From contig NC_080672.1 in NCBI RefSeq assembly GCF_030247195.1, positions 251,693,556-251,757,555 on the forward strand: DNA of 64,000 nucleotides. The letters run 5' to 3'. Numbering within the stretch: the stretch's first letter is position 1; every line of letters starts with the position of its first letter. The position numbers and the translations under genes were made by a program. Below are positions 49,162-61,480 of this stretch, piece after piece. The notes below the pieces were generated by a model, which ran no database searches, was not told where the DNA came from, and was given only the letters and a program-made list of their open reading frames with translations. The stretch comes from Topomyia yanbarensis. Lineage: Eukaryota; Arthropoda; Insecta; Diptera; Culicidae.

Positions 49162-49913
49162 CGTCGCTGTTGTGCTATCTTATGACAAGCGCCATTTTGC
49201 ACATTTCGAGAAAAACGATCTTATCTTAAAACTTATAAATGGTATAAACATTTCAAAGAAGACAATTGATGCTTCTATCTAGTCTGTATTAGTCTCTCAA
49301 ATATCACGAAGATCAGTTGACTATGTTGAAAGTTTTTACTATAAATGTAAACAAAAGTCGTACTCACACGTGTCATAGGTGTGTATTGATGACAAAATTT
49401 GTATGACGTGTCGTAAACGCGCATGGAAAATTTTCCATAGAAAAAAAAACCATCAATTATTAACTTTTATTCATATCTTTGGCTTCATTTTGTCTATAAA
49501 CAATCGGTGAAATGCATTGTGAAGGAAATGAGTCAGTGAATCTAGAAAAAATAGCTATCTTTGGTTACAGTGTTGCCAAATATGCTATATTTCTAGTTTA
49601 AAACTTAAATTGCATTTTTCTCATTATTCGAGTATTTTTGTTTTGAAAATGATTATGCCATTGTGTTTCTCAAATAGTGTTACATATAAAAAGATTTTAT
49701 ACATCTAGATAATTTGAGCCAATCCCAGACACAGTCATTTGAAACAAAAAATTAAAAAATTATCAGCACGTTTCTCGCTATATATCAGTAAACAAGCAGG
49801 AAGTCAAAATTCTGTAAACGCCACTTTGTAGATTTTTTAGGGAAGTAATGTGGTATACCTAACTCAGTTTACCCCCAAAATGGCGTTTGTCATAAGATAG
49901 CACAACAGCAACG
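49162..49913 (-). mobile_element. CGTCGCTG-type MITE, copy 4 (752 bp)
   Basis: Full-length copy in the orientation of copy 2, flanked by ATAT at 49158-49161 and 49914-49917. It separates the RT palm-like and thumb-like parts of the decayed retrotransposon on the minus strand, so it is inferred to have inserted into that element. Confidence 0.85.
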
Positions 49914-50166
49914 ATATAGCAGTGGTTTTCAACCTGGGGTGACTATTGTAGGGGGTGAATTATGCGGGATAAATTTAAACTTGTTATTCTAGCATTGCTG
50001 TCGGAATTTTGTTTTTATATATCGTTTCAGAAACAGGAACAGGCTTCTAATTGGAAAATTATGATTTTCATTCAATTGAAAATCATTTTTTTTTCTGAGA
50101 GAGTAATGATGGTAAAGAATTTTCAGAAAGGTACATCATAAGGATCAATATTCAGAAAGGGGTACA

Positions 50167-50434
50167 TTAAACGAAAAAGGTTGAAAACCAGTGTAAAATA
50201 GGTAGTGAACGACAGAAGCTTCGTACATGTTGAACGTTTCGGCATAAATCCAAGTTGAGTCTCGGATGTATACTGCTTGCAGTGGCTGAAAACGGATTCC
50301 AACACAACCATTTCAAACAGCTTTGGAACTGCGCTTTGCGTTGTAATACCACAGTAGCTGTCAACTTCCTTTTTACCCGTTTGTGAACAGGAGAATTTCC
50401 AAACGTAGGGAAATACCCCGGTTGTTGGTGACAA
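50167..50434 (-). pseudogene. Reverse transcriptase N-terminal palm fragment, Jockey-like
   Basis: Across two overlapping minus-strand frames the translation reads GVFPYVWKFSCSQTGKKEVD and later AVPKLFEMVVLESVF and LGFMPKRSTCTKLLSFT. These correspond to the FP-x2-WK, KLFE and Q-x-GF-x3-RST motifs before catalytic motif A. Motifs A-C are not recognisable; the sequence runs into the MITE at 49162-49913. Frameshifted and inactive. Confidence 0.75.
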
Positions 50435-50583
50435 AAAAAACAGATGACAATGAGGTTCAATTACACCGATAGAATAATAGTTGGTATACCATGTGTGCCC
50501 GCCGAAGTTGAAGCATTCATTCTACCTATCGCCAGGAATATTATATTATTGTCAATATCGATAGAGTTCAAGGACAGTTATGA

Positions 50584-50900
50584 TTAAGGTACATTAAGTG
50601 CCGCACATGAAACCTTGGTGGATGCCAGTTTTTCGTAGGAGAAAACACCCGCGAACTTTTCAGAGAATAGTTGACAAATCTCCCGTGAACTAGAGTTCAT
50701 ACGCCCTCCATAGCCCATCGTTGAAGGCAACCCGGATTCCTTTCTTTGCTGTTTTAAATGCTTCCAGAATGTTTCTGGCTCGGACTTCAACTTACGTTGC
50801 ACATTTCGTTATTGGCATGGCACCGCTTAGATGTTCTTTTATAGACTTGGCGTCTCAACTCGGAAGTTTACCACACTTGGTGCCTAGATTGAAGACCACT
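50584..50900 (-). pseudogene. Endonuclease-RT linker fragment, Jockey-like
   Basis: The frame at 50584-50802 includes SEPETFWKHLKQQRKESGLP and later SREICQLFSEKFAGVF. These are typical of the linker between endonuclease and RT (FW-x2-L, GLPS, F-x2-F-x2-VF). It is in the right order and strand to precede the palm fragment at 50434. Upstream continuity is interrupted by the Transib-like element starting at 50921. Confidence 0.65.
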
Positions 50901-50920
50901 TCTTTTGGCCAAAAGAAGTG

Positions 50921-53066
50921 CACGGTGTCTTTGTCGAACAACTTTATTCAAAAAAATTCGGCATCCGTAAAACTTCGGAATATGAAAGAATGGCCTTTTC
51001 CCTTATATTTGAAAGCAAAAATAAAATGTTTAGTCTAGAACAACTTTTTATTTTAAAGTTTTTTGATTGAAAACTTAAGTTTCTCAATGAAATTAATTCG
51101 CAGTTTTGCTACTAATTGGTACTATAGACATTCAAAAAATACTAAAAGTGAGAATCTGATGAACAATCCCATTGTCTACAACTTCGTAGAATGCTATAAA
51201 TTGATATAAAATCACCCGAGAAAGTTATTAAAATTTTATCAGTTTTTAAGTGTGTGCGGGGCCTATGGATTAGGAAGTCGATTAACAAGGACTTACAAAA
51301 AATGTTGGGTTTAAATGAACAGTAAATTCAGATAAATTTCAATATGTACAAAGTCCCATTCTCAGCAGAAAAATATATTTTCAGATTCCTCCGGGTCTTG
51401 GGTGAAAATGACACATTATGAACAAGGAGGTGTGGATAGGTGTTGTCCAAATTTATTCAATAATCTTATACCTTTTCAAGATGATGATTAATGTAGTGAT
51501 AGATTTTATCATGCCTTTTTCATTTCCTTTCTCGCTCTAGGAGATAGCCAATGTAAACTAGAATTACCCTTCTTCCTGATCCTATCCTGCCTGGTAAAAT
51601 ACAATTGGCTTAAATTCAAAGCTTTATATTTGAATGAACTAAAGCAAACAGTTCGAATCAATGTAATAAACGACGGATTTTATTGCAATTTTGGGGTAAG
51701 AATCCAGTTTGCCCTTATCAACATTAAAAGAAAGATGATTGAAAGAGAAAAAAGATCTTCGAGTTTTTGATCCATGTTTGTTATCTTTTGGGGTAGATTC
51801 ATTTCATCAGAATTTATAGATGCAGAGTTTTGCTTGTCCTCAAATTTTCTTTCCAAAAAAGAACAAAACCAAATTTCATAATTTCTTTTCCGTTACTCGT
51901 TGAACACGGATCACAAAAGAAAACGAACAAGAAAATATCAGGCTGGACCATACATTCAGTAAATTCTCAAAGTAATACATGTCTGTTTATTGAAGATTTC
52001 CCTCATAATATGGGATAAGAGCAAAGACAACATATCAAGAAGACAGAGTTGCCAGTTCAGTTCAGAATCTGGAGACATTAACAGCAACACGTCTTTCTAA
52101 TTTACTTTTATATTGAGATCCCTATCTTCGTACAATAGACAAAACCTTTATTTCTCATTCACTATTGCGATTTCTGTTCAATGTACAGCGATTCCCAAAA
52201 GTTAACAAACTTTAACATAAATCTCATTGAATTATTTCTCTATCATTCACGAAACTGTCAATCAGGATTCTCAATCGAAATAAAATCAAATGACTGAATA
52301 TCTAATAGAGTTGATTAAATATAAAGTTAAAATTTAAGCCAAATATATCCCACAAGATGCTAAAAAGCAAAAAGGTTGATTCGAGATTATATCAAGCATA
52401 CTCCAGAATAAGTGAAGAAATAAAAACGAAGAAACAAATATATCTGTGACAGGAAAAAAAACGGTTTCATTTTGCTGCATTACCCAGCATCTTTCAAAAG
52501 AGTTTTATTTTCGTTCAAATTTTATCTACTCTCCTCTCCTTGCTCCTAAAATATCATTGGTGCGCATAAAGTGGTGGAATCTGGAATTATATTTTTCCGC
52601 CTAAAGGTGGGACTTTGCTAGCATTCAGGTTCTTCTGAGCACACTGTTAAAATAAGGCAATCCATTTTTTACAAATGAAAATGTTTTTGGAATCAAGCTT
52701 CTTTACCAATAGGCCCCGTGCGAATCTAGAAACTTTGATGAAAATTTAATAGCTTTCTCTGGTAATTTTAGATCGAAATGTAGTTTTCTACAAAGTTGTA
52801 CACAATGAAATTATCCACCAGATTCTCACTTTTGGTAATATTTGAATGTCTAAAGTACTACCTAGGGGCAAAAATGTGAAGCAGTTTCATTGAAAAACCT
52901 TAGTTTTCTAACAAAAAAACTTTAAAATAAAATGTTGTTTTGGAGCCCCCGACAGAATATTTTAATTTTACTTTCAAATGAAAGGGAAAAGCCCATTCTA
53001 TCATATGCTGAAGTTTTAGTGATGCTGATTTTTTTCGAATAAAATTGTTCTACCAAACACACCGTG
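50921..53066. mobile_element. Transib-like non-autonomous element, copy 2 (2.1 kb)
   Basis: It is homologous to the element at 11101-12915 along its length: same CACGGTGTC...ACACCGTG ends, the CATCCGTAAAACTTCGG stretch, the GTCTACAACTT motif and an ATGATG-rich centre. The two copies differ by indels (2146 versus 1815 bp). Its flanks (AAGTG left, TTTGG right) show no target duplication, so it may have been rearranged. It lies between the endonuclease and RT parts of a decayed non-LTR retrotransposon. The left flank is a perfect 24-bp palindrome. Confidence 0.6.
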
Positions 53067-53169
53067 TTTGGGTATATAGCAGTCGATAGCATAGCGCAAA
53101 TTATTGGAAAAAATATCTGAACTACAACGTTCACATCATCATTATCGAGAGTTTAGTTCCAGTAGATAT

Positions 53170-53540
53170 TCAAGTCAATAATGCGATTATAGTCGGCTCT
53201 TCTAAAGTTACAGGAATATTGCAGTCATGCTTCACACGAATCCCTTCCAGCACTAAATGCGGGGGAGGGTGGTGTCTAGAAATCTTCGCCAGATTTGTTC
53301 GAAAAACAGTGATCAGGATTGCATTGTTCACGCTGACTACGTTGATTCGCATCCACATCTGCTCGACACAGACACCCAAAATATCCTCAATCAGTTACGC
53401 TTTCATTAAATGATGGACAACCACAAGTACACCGTCGACGGTAGTCTTAAGACTGTAGCGTGAACTGCAATCAGAATGGAAGATATTGTAGTTGGCACAA
53501 AATGCTTGCACTGACAGAGTGCTTTCGCTATCTTCTAGTT
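53170..53540 (-). pseudogene. Endonuclease-domain fragment, Jockey-like
   Basis: Minus-strand frames read CVEQMWMRINVVSVNNAIL and, slightly upstream, NYNIFHSDCSS followed by DGVLVVVHHLMKA. These match the endonuclease patterns (YNIFR-x-DR-x3, GGGVLVAV, E-x-LWVRI) of Jockey-clade elements, with stops and substitutions. The order relative to the linker and RT pieces is as expected for a single element read from about 53.6 down to 48.7 kb. Inactive. Confidence 0.65.
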
Positions 53541-56500
53541 GCTGTACAATAAGTGCTGGTCATGAAATGAGTAGTTCTCTGGTCGACCATGATTAGATTA
53601 GCACAAATTAAACTAGAGCGTAAACGTACAACAACTATGAATCTATCATGCCTCTTGTAGAAAGGTATAGCTTCCATAGCTTTGCTTCAAGAACCAGCAC
53701 ACGTAATGCTTAGCAACCGACATCTGTGCTCATCGTTAAGACAGGTAGTGCTATTCTTTAGGTTTTCGTTCTTGAGTCTCAAAATTGTACAAATTCTCAT
53801 CAAAAATTTTGAGCAGTTATCAAGCGTAAATTGCATCATGATTTCAAAAAGTGCTGGAAATAGATGGTCAATAGTGATCCATTGCAGCTTAATAATAAAT
53901 CCACAAAATTATGCTATTAAGGTTTTTCAGTTGTTTGTTTTTCCTTAGAGGAATGAGCTATTATGTGCAGCTAAATTTTAAATGGAATAGACTGTATATG
54001 TCACTGAATGTTAGATGTCTGTGTATTTAAATCTTTGGCAGCAACACAAAACTCGACTAACCTATTTTTTGTTTTCAAAATAACCACAAATTCTTCCACT
54101 GCTTACGGATTATTTTCTTCGCCTAGAAGCAATCAAAGAACTATCCTTAAAAACCTCAGCAAAAATGGAAGGCGCCAATACATTGACCAACAAGTTGATG
54201 CGGTTTTTGAAAGTTTGAGTTCGATTTTAGGTATTCTAGAAAAAATGCTCAATGAAACCCAACCCCGGATCGGCCATAACTTAAATATTTTATGGGATTA
54301 AGATAAGCGTTCCCGTTCATTGAGACCCAGACAGGACAGGTGAACCGGAATGAGCAAAAAAGGCAGAACAGGAAAGGTCCGTCATAGGGAGGTAAGCGAA
54401 ACACTAACGACTTGTGTTACGTGGCTAGAGTAAATAGGAAAACAGACAAAAGTTAAAGACATTTTATCTTCTTTGTCGCCTCTGTTTGTATACTGTTGAA
54501 AGTCTGTGCACGGACCTTACCTCGAAACAAGAAAAAAAGGATCAATTTTACGATGGACAATCCCGAAATCACAAAACGTGTCAAGATTGGATTGTGCTCG
54601 GAGGAAGAAGATTGTGTAATGCAAATATTTGTTTGGATGATTTTTTGTTGGTTTTTGTTGCCCTTTTTTGCCACAGTAGAAGAAAAAGCCCATTTACGAT
54701 GGATTATAGGATTTCTCATCGTTTCAGTGTTTTGGATGTTTCATTATCTCAAATATTTCCGGTTTTCTTTCAGCTTAATTTTGTTTGCCTTTGCTTTCAA
54801 CAGTACATACCCAACGAAGATGAAAAAAGCTCGACGAACACGTAATTAATTTCCTATCCATTGCCTTCAAACCGCACGCAAACATGCAGCTCGGATCAAA
54901 GCAAGAAGCTGTGATTCGCCATGGACTTCTATGCGCGGTGTCGAAGAAAAGAGAGGAAATTTGTGTAATAAATTTGATTGCATACTTTTTTGGCCTCGAG
55001 AATATGTGTTTTTCCATTCAACCTTTGGCCGGTTGCAATACACCAACTTGCGAAAGGTGGAAAGGGTTTCCTCACAGAAGCTTTTTTCCATGTTCAGTTT
55101 CCGATTTTATGAGATCATTAATTTTATGTTTATGATTTATGGTCTATAAATCTCCACTTAGCCACCGAATGCGTACTCGTAGATGAATTTAATTAGTGGA
55201 CCGGATCTCAGCTTCCCTTCCACGAGATTCAAATTTCTTCAGTATAGAGGTAACGATAAAACGATAACAAATGTGTCAATTGCTATCGGACATTGTTCTG
55301 AACGAACTGCAACTCGATTATTATTTTATCTTCAACTGCATCTATCTATTGAATCTACGAACCTATGGAGAATTCCCTCGCACGCTTGGTGATTGTTTCC
55401 ACATTTCTCAAAAGTTGCGAGACTGCTGAAGAATGAACCCATTAAGGTCCGTTTGCAACATCCATTATTACCCTATTTCTGCTCTAGGAAATACGTGTAC
55501 AGGGTTTTCACGTTGAACTGGCCGCGCCACAATGTCGCTACAAACGAACGAAATGAAAACAACACTTTCGTAATTGTCATTTTCGGAGGCAATAGCGCGA
55601 AATAATAGCACTTACTACGGCACTTTTTACCAACATTTACACTCATAATTCGCACCACCTCCCATAAATATGTCGAATAATAGCTCTCTAGCTCTGACAA
55701 TCCAGTTTTGGTCCGGATCACGGCGCAGTGCTGAATTCTGCTGCAACTGCATTGCACTTCTCTGGTACGTATGTAGGTACACATTTTTATTGGCCTACAA
55801 TCATAACTGTCCGTGGAGAGAAAATAATGACGCTTTTGTTTTCTTATTGCCTCCATGTGTGATGTTGCTACAAACGGAAACATTAATTGGCACGGCTGCA
55901 GAAACGGCAATTAAACTGCGTACCATTATTGTTGTGGACATCAGGTCAAGCGCTGTGTTTCGAATTGTTTCCTAGATTTTGCTCTTTTCGCCCCTTATCC
56001 TGCGCTTAGCGGATTACGCCAACGGCGATGAACTGTCTATACTTTCATTGTCATTTAAAAAAAAAAGAATCTATTACCTACAATGTTTATTTGACATGGA
56101 ACTTTGCTTTAACTTTACTGTGACTAAATTTTGGAAGTTTCATCTTATTTAAAAGTAAAGAATTTACAAAATATTTTTACGTCTCAAACAAAGTGATCAA
56201 GTGAGGACAATTATAAGATTTTGTCAAGACTTTCGTTTAAAACAATGAGGACCAATTATAAAGTTTTCTAAGGCTAAGGGGATAATTCTAAAGATAGAGG
56301 GAGAACTAATCAGATATTCTAACAATTATTTTAAACTGGGGAGTCAACTGTTTTTTTTAATCAAATGAAGAAATGATAGATACAAAAGAAGGGTTGAAAT
56401 GGGAGGAACAGTGGGCATCTCAGTGGAAGGACACCCGTCAGCACGACGAGATTTATCGTGTGTATCGGCTATATGCAACCCATAGTGGGAATCCACTATG

Positions 56501-56840
56501 GTCCTGTTATTGTACCGAGTAAATTGATCCTGATTTAAATACATACGTAATTTCACATCCTCAGAAACCTGTAGTCCCTTCATGCCAATGTTGTTTATAA
56601 ACAACGTTTTGAAGCTGTGACTTTTATTTTGGGCAATAATTGCTCACAAACACAGGTAAGGCGAATAACTGGGAATATACCGTTCATTTGAGCTTGAGCT
56701 TGTGCGACCACCCCTGGCTACTACACCGTTATCGATCTGGACTAGCTTGCACAGGTAATCAGTAGATAATTATGCTTGCGAGTAGCGAAACATCTTTCAA
56801 TGTGCAACTCCTGGTAATCCTAAAGTGTTTATTGATCATT
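53541..56840. other. Low-repeat intergenic block, candidate regulatory DNA
   Basis: From about 54300 to 56000 no mobile element was recognised and G+C is higher than in flanking DNA. Many overlapping frames of 60-145 codons occur on both strands, none with known motifs and none preferred by context. It could hold distal enhancers of the Iroquois locus or an unrecognised gene. Nothing else is supported. Confidence 0.3.
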
Positions 56841-58566
56841 TATTTATTTTTTTATTTATTTATTTATTCGTCAATCAATTGTAGACTACATTATACAAAT
56901 ATTAGTTGCTTATATACTATCCAGTGTACTATTTCTATGTACTATGATGCCGTAACGAGTTGAAAAACTGTTTTAAACTTGTTCGGGGTATGGTAAAGTC
57001 AATACTTTCACAATGCTCGTTATACACAGCCATTATCTGGTTTAGTGGTCTGAATTTACCATAGTCTGTACGGTGATGACCTATCGCGAACAAATTTCTA
57101 TTGCGTAATTGACGAGTAGGAGCATATAAATTTAATTTTGACAATATGTGAGATGAGTCAATACGCTGCATGACGATATCGTTTAGAAACGAGATCATAG
57201 CATAGCCCCAACGTTCTTTCAATGTTTGAATATCTATCAACATACAACGTGCTTCATAAGATGGAAGAGGGAATACTGTCCATCTTAACTTGCGTAGTGC
57301 ATACAATAGAAACTGTTTTTGGATTGACTCAATTCTCACTTCGTGTTTTTTTATGAATGGTGGCCAAACAATACTACAATATTCTAAAATAGACCGAACA
57401 TATGCTACGTAAAGAGTTTTAATTGTGTAAGGATCTTGAAAATGATATCCGAAGCGTTTTATGAAATTAAGCATATTACTAGCTCTATGAACAATTGTGT
57501 TGTAATGTTCCACAAATTTTAATTTTTTATCTATGATAACTCCTAAATCTCTTATTTTATCGCATTTCTGAACGGTTTGATTACCTAATGTAATTGACAC
57601 GGAAGCCGTGATTTGTTTTCTGCTAAAAGTCATGAGATTACATTTTTTAACATTTAATTCCAGCAAACATTTACAACACCATGTATAAAAGATTTGTGTT
57701 TCATTGTGAAAAACATTATAGTCATTATTATTTCTAATTTCTAAAAATAGCTTCATATCATCCGCATATATGAGAATTTTAACGTTTTTTAAAATAAGAG
57801 AGATGTCGTTGACATATAAAATGAAAAGAAGAGGTCCCAAGTGTGAACCTTGAGGAACCACCGAAGTAACTTTAATTATATCAGATTTCATCTCATAGAA
57901 TTTTACTATTTGCTGACGATCTGTTAAATACGACTTAATCCAATTGAGGAGTCTCATCTCGATTCCCAATTTTTCAAGTTTGAATATTAACATGGGAATG
58001 TCCAGCTTTTCGAAAGCTTTGCTGAAGTCAGTGTAAAGAGCTTCTATATGATTTCCTTTATCCATGGCATTTAACGAGTAATCAACAAATTCTAAAAGGT
58101 TTGTACGAGTTGAATGGCCTTTAAAAAACCCATGTTGTGAATTTGTTATTTTATGTTTGACTTGGTTGAAAATGGTTTTATTTATGATGGATTCGAAATG
58201 TTTGGAAAAGCAAGACAGAATGGCAATTCTACGATAATTGCGAATATCAGATTTTTGACCCGATTTATAAATAGGTATTAAAAAAGAATTTTTCCAATCT
58301 TTTGGGAAAATACCAGATTCCAGTGACTTATTGAACAGCCAGAATAAAGGTGACGTAAGCTCAGTTGCTAAATTCTTTATGAAAGCAGGTGGAATTCCAT
58401 CAGGTCCTGAGCCTTTAGTGGCATCTAGATCATTGAGACCAGACAAGATATCTTGAACATTAATGTGACTGACACCAACATCCCTTGAATAATCAGGAAA
58501 ATAAGAAAAATATTCAAAGTCACGATCATTGCACAGTGGGAAAAAAGTATCAAAAACGCGACTTTA
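56841..58566 (-). pseudogene. 5'-truncated CR1/Jockey-group LINE with an intact 503-codon RT frame
   Basis: The frame 58446-56935 is uninterrupted and actually open back to 58566. Residue numbers follow the 503-codon frame. GSGPDGIPP is at 12-20, motif A DFSKAF at 140-145, motif B VPQGSHLGPLLF at 197-208, motif C YADD at 227-230, and a thumb with DLGVIIDKKLKF follows. It ends SLRHHST-stop, followed by a short 3' UTR and an (ATAA/AAAT)-rich tail near 56841-56875. The endonuclease and any ORF1 are missing, so the copy cannot move by itself. The left part of the 162-bp satellite begins right where it is cut off. An intact frame in a dead copy implies fairly recent insertion. CR1 versus Jockey clade is not decided. 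Confidence 0.85.
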
Positions 58567-60560
58567 CTCAATAGCTTGATAGAAGGCTAAGTGTTGTAAT
58601 CAAAGATGAATACTTCTTATGTAAAAATATCTGGGGAGTCGATTGCAGGTATGTAAAATGACCGTAAAGTACGCTATCATGTCCGTTTTGCCCCAATTCT
58701 CCTTTTCGTTTGAGTTTATTTTCAAAACTGAATATGTAACTCGAAAGAAAGTTGGAAACGGCTGACAAAAATTGATATTTCTTATGTAAAAAGTCCAGAA
58801 AATTGATTGAAGACATTTGGAATCATCTCATGAAACGTATACACCCATTTTACCCCAATTCTCCGCAAAACTAAATTTGAAGCTAATCCTGGCTTTATAT
58901 TTCGGTAAAAGGCTATATGCGGCTGATCAAAAGTGATGATTCTTATGTATTAAAATCCAGGTTATCGTTTGAATATAGTTAGACTGGTCGCCCGAAACGT
59001 ATGTACCCGTTTTACCCCAATTCTTCCCATAACTCAAGCATAAAGTCAAACCAGGCTCTACATTTCAGAAAGAGGCTGAATGCGGTTGATCAAAAGTAAT
59101 ACTTCTTATGCATAAAAAATTCTGGGAAATCGATTGAAGATAGTTAGAATGGCCGCTCGAAACATGTGTACCCGTTTTACCCCAAATCTTCTCATATCTC
59201 AAGTGAAAAGTTAAACCTGACTGTGCTTCTCGAAAAGAGGCGGAAGGTGACTGATGAAAAGAAGTAAGTCTTATATAGAAAAATCCGGGGAATCGGTTGA
59301 AGATAGTTGGAATGGCCGCACGAAACGTTTGTATCCGCTTTACCCCAATTATTTACATAATACAAGCGTGGTGATACACCTTACTCAATATTTCAGAAAG
59401 AAGCAGAAAGCGGTTGATCAAAACTAATTTTTTTATGACAAATAATCCAGGAAATCGATTGAAGGTAGTTCGAATGACCGGATAAAACACGTGTATCCGT
59501 TTTACCCCAACTTCTTCCCATAGCTCAAGTGTGAGGTTAAACCTGGCTGTACTTCTCGGAAAGAGGCTGAATGCGGCTGATGAGAAGTAGTAATTCTTAT
59601 GTAGAAAAATCCGGAGAATCAGTTGATAGTTGGAATGACCGCACGAAACATTTGTATCTGTTTTACCCCAATTATTCACATAATGTTTGTGTGAAGTAAT
59701 GTCTTACTCGTTATTTCCGAAACAGGCTGAAACCGGCTGATTAAAAGTAACTTTTTTATGTTAAATAATCCAGGGAATTGATTGAAGATAGTTCGAATGA
59801 CTGGACAAAATATGTGTACCCGTTTTACCCCAAATTTCTCCCATAGCTCACATGTCAAGTTAAACCTGGCTGTACCTCTCGGGAAGAGGCTGAATGCGGC
59901 TGATGAAAAGTAGTTATTCTTAGGTACAAAATTCCGGGGAATCGATTGGAGATAGCTAGTATGACCGCACGAAACGTGTATACTCGTTTTGCCCCAATTC
60001 TTCACGTAATGTATGTGTGAAGTTATACCTTACTCATCCTTTCAAAAACAGGCTCAACGCGAATTTTTAGTACATAGAATTAGTATTTTTCATCAGTTGC
60101 AGTCAGCCTCTTTCGGAGAAGTACAGCCGGGTTTAATTTCATATTTGAGTTATCAGAGGAACTCAGGGTCAAACGGGTGCACATGTTTCGTGCGGATATT
60201 CTAGCTACCTTCAATTGATTCCCTGAAGTATTTAATATAAAAAAATTAGTTTTCATCAGCCGCTTTCAGCCTCTTTCTGAAATGTTGGGTAAGTATAATT
60301 TCACACAAGTGTAAGGGACAGAATTGGGGTAAAACGGGTCAACACGATTCGTGCGGTCATTCCAAGTATTTTCAATCGATTCCCTGAACTGATTTATACA
60401 AGAGAAACTGCTTTGGTGAGCCGCTTACAGACTCTTGCTGAAATAATGAGTAAGGTATAAATTCACACATACATTATGTGAAGAATTGGGGTAAAACGGG
60501 TATACACGTTTCGTACGGTCATTCTAACTATTTTCATTCGATCCCTAATCGGAAGGAAAG
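58567..60560. repeat. 162-bp satellite array with an orientation switch
   Basis: The word CCCGTTTTACCCCAATT recurs at about 58689, 58851, 59013, 59178, 59341, 59503, 59664, 59826 and 59990, with spacings of 161-165. After about 60060 the units are inverted (GGGGTAAAACGGG near 60328 and 60488, diverged near 60166). Alternate units are more alike, suggesting a dimeric 324-bp higher-order unit. Two adjacent minus-strand frames of 108-109 codons (59353-59679 and 59676-60005) are similar to each other only because of that periodicity. Confidence 0.85.
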
Positions 60561-61089
60561 GAGAAGGAGGAAGAAAATAGAATTGAAAGGAAACATGATC
60601 GCACAAACACAAACAGCTAATCAGTTATACTCAGACGTAGTTTAAATCGGCTGCGAGAAAGCCTAAAGCTCGTTACCGCATTGGATTAAATATTTTAGTA
60701 TGTTACTAAATTTCAGTCTACTAAACACAGTTTTGTTTTTTGAAAGCTCGAAATCGCAAATGTGTTACTGCTGGGCAGTTGCATATAGAAGAGAATATGG
60801 GGTTCCGTAGTCGTATTTTCAAAAATCACTTGAAAATCAAACAAATTTCAATAAAACAAGCCATTTGCGCTTGTTGTTGTCTCTCCATATAGCCAAAAAA
60901 ACAATTCCTCTCAAGAGGAAATCTTCACATGGAATGTTCTTTGAGGAAAACTTCATGTGAGTGAAATATAACTGGGAGCAAGAACTTCCTTACCCCATGT
61001 ATGTTATAGCTGGTAGCAAGATTAAAACGATTACTTTTCCAAAGATCAGCAGTCCGTATGCAGATGATAGTACTTTTTGTTAATGGCTC
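60561..61089. other. Intergenic DNA, nothing recognised
   Basis: Between the satellite and the palindrome no element ends or coding signals were seen. Confidence 0.35.
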
Positions 61090-61480
61090 AAGTAACACTT
61101 TTGGAACTCCAAAAGAAGAATATCAGTCGATTTATTAGATTAACATGATTCAAATTATGAAAAAAACAGTTGTCAGAAAAACAATAAACCGAGCGTAATG
61201 GTACTTTTGAAAAAGTGGCTCTGGATTTTTCATTACGAAGTTGTTTTGCGTGCCCCAGCACAGTGTGGTAGTCTGACAAAAAAAATTAGTCACTTTTTCA
61301 AAAGCACCATTCACTTAAGTCGGTAATTTATACTGCTACTATTTTGTATAATTTGAATCTTGATTATCTAATAATTCGACTGATATCCTTGCTTTAGAGC
61401 TTTGAAAAGGTTTTACATGGATAATTCTGTGACAAAGCTGAACACATTTTTCCAACGCATACTACCAAGCGTTCATTAAC
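61090..61480. repeat. Large palindrome, copy 2
   Basis: It is homologous to 21245-21705: the same AATATCAGTCGATTTATTAG arm, the TGCGTGCCCCAGCACAGTGTGG centre and the right arm with CATACTACCAAGCGTTCA. The left arm is cut short relative to copy 1. It abuts a decayed reverse transcriptase relic on its right. Confidence 0.7.

Noticed and set aside
54486..54849. Two overlapping 117-119-codon plus-strand frames with hydrophobic stretches
   Set aside because: They occupy the same DNA in different frames with opposing minus-strand frames. The apparent membrane segments come from T-rich sequence.
55473..55910. 145-codon minus-strand frame
   Set aside because: It overlaps a plus-strand frame of 101 codons, has no recognisable motif and no splice context. 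Kept only as part of an unassigned block.
59353..60005. Two adjacent, similar 108-109-codon genes in tandem
   Set aside because: They coincide with two dimers of the 162-bp satellite, so their similarity reflects the repeat. Start and stop codons fall at equivalent satellite positions.
58567..60560. CRISPR-like array
   Set aside because: Repeats are 162 bp, diverged, without unique spacers, and the sequence is eukaryotic.
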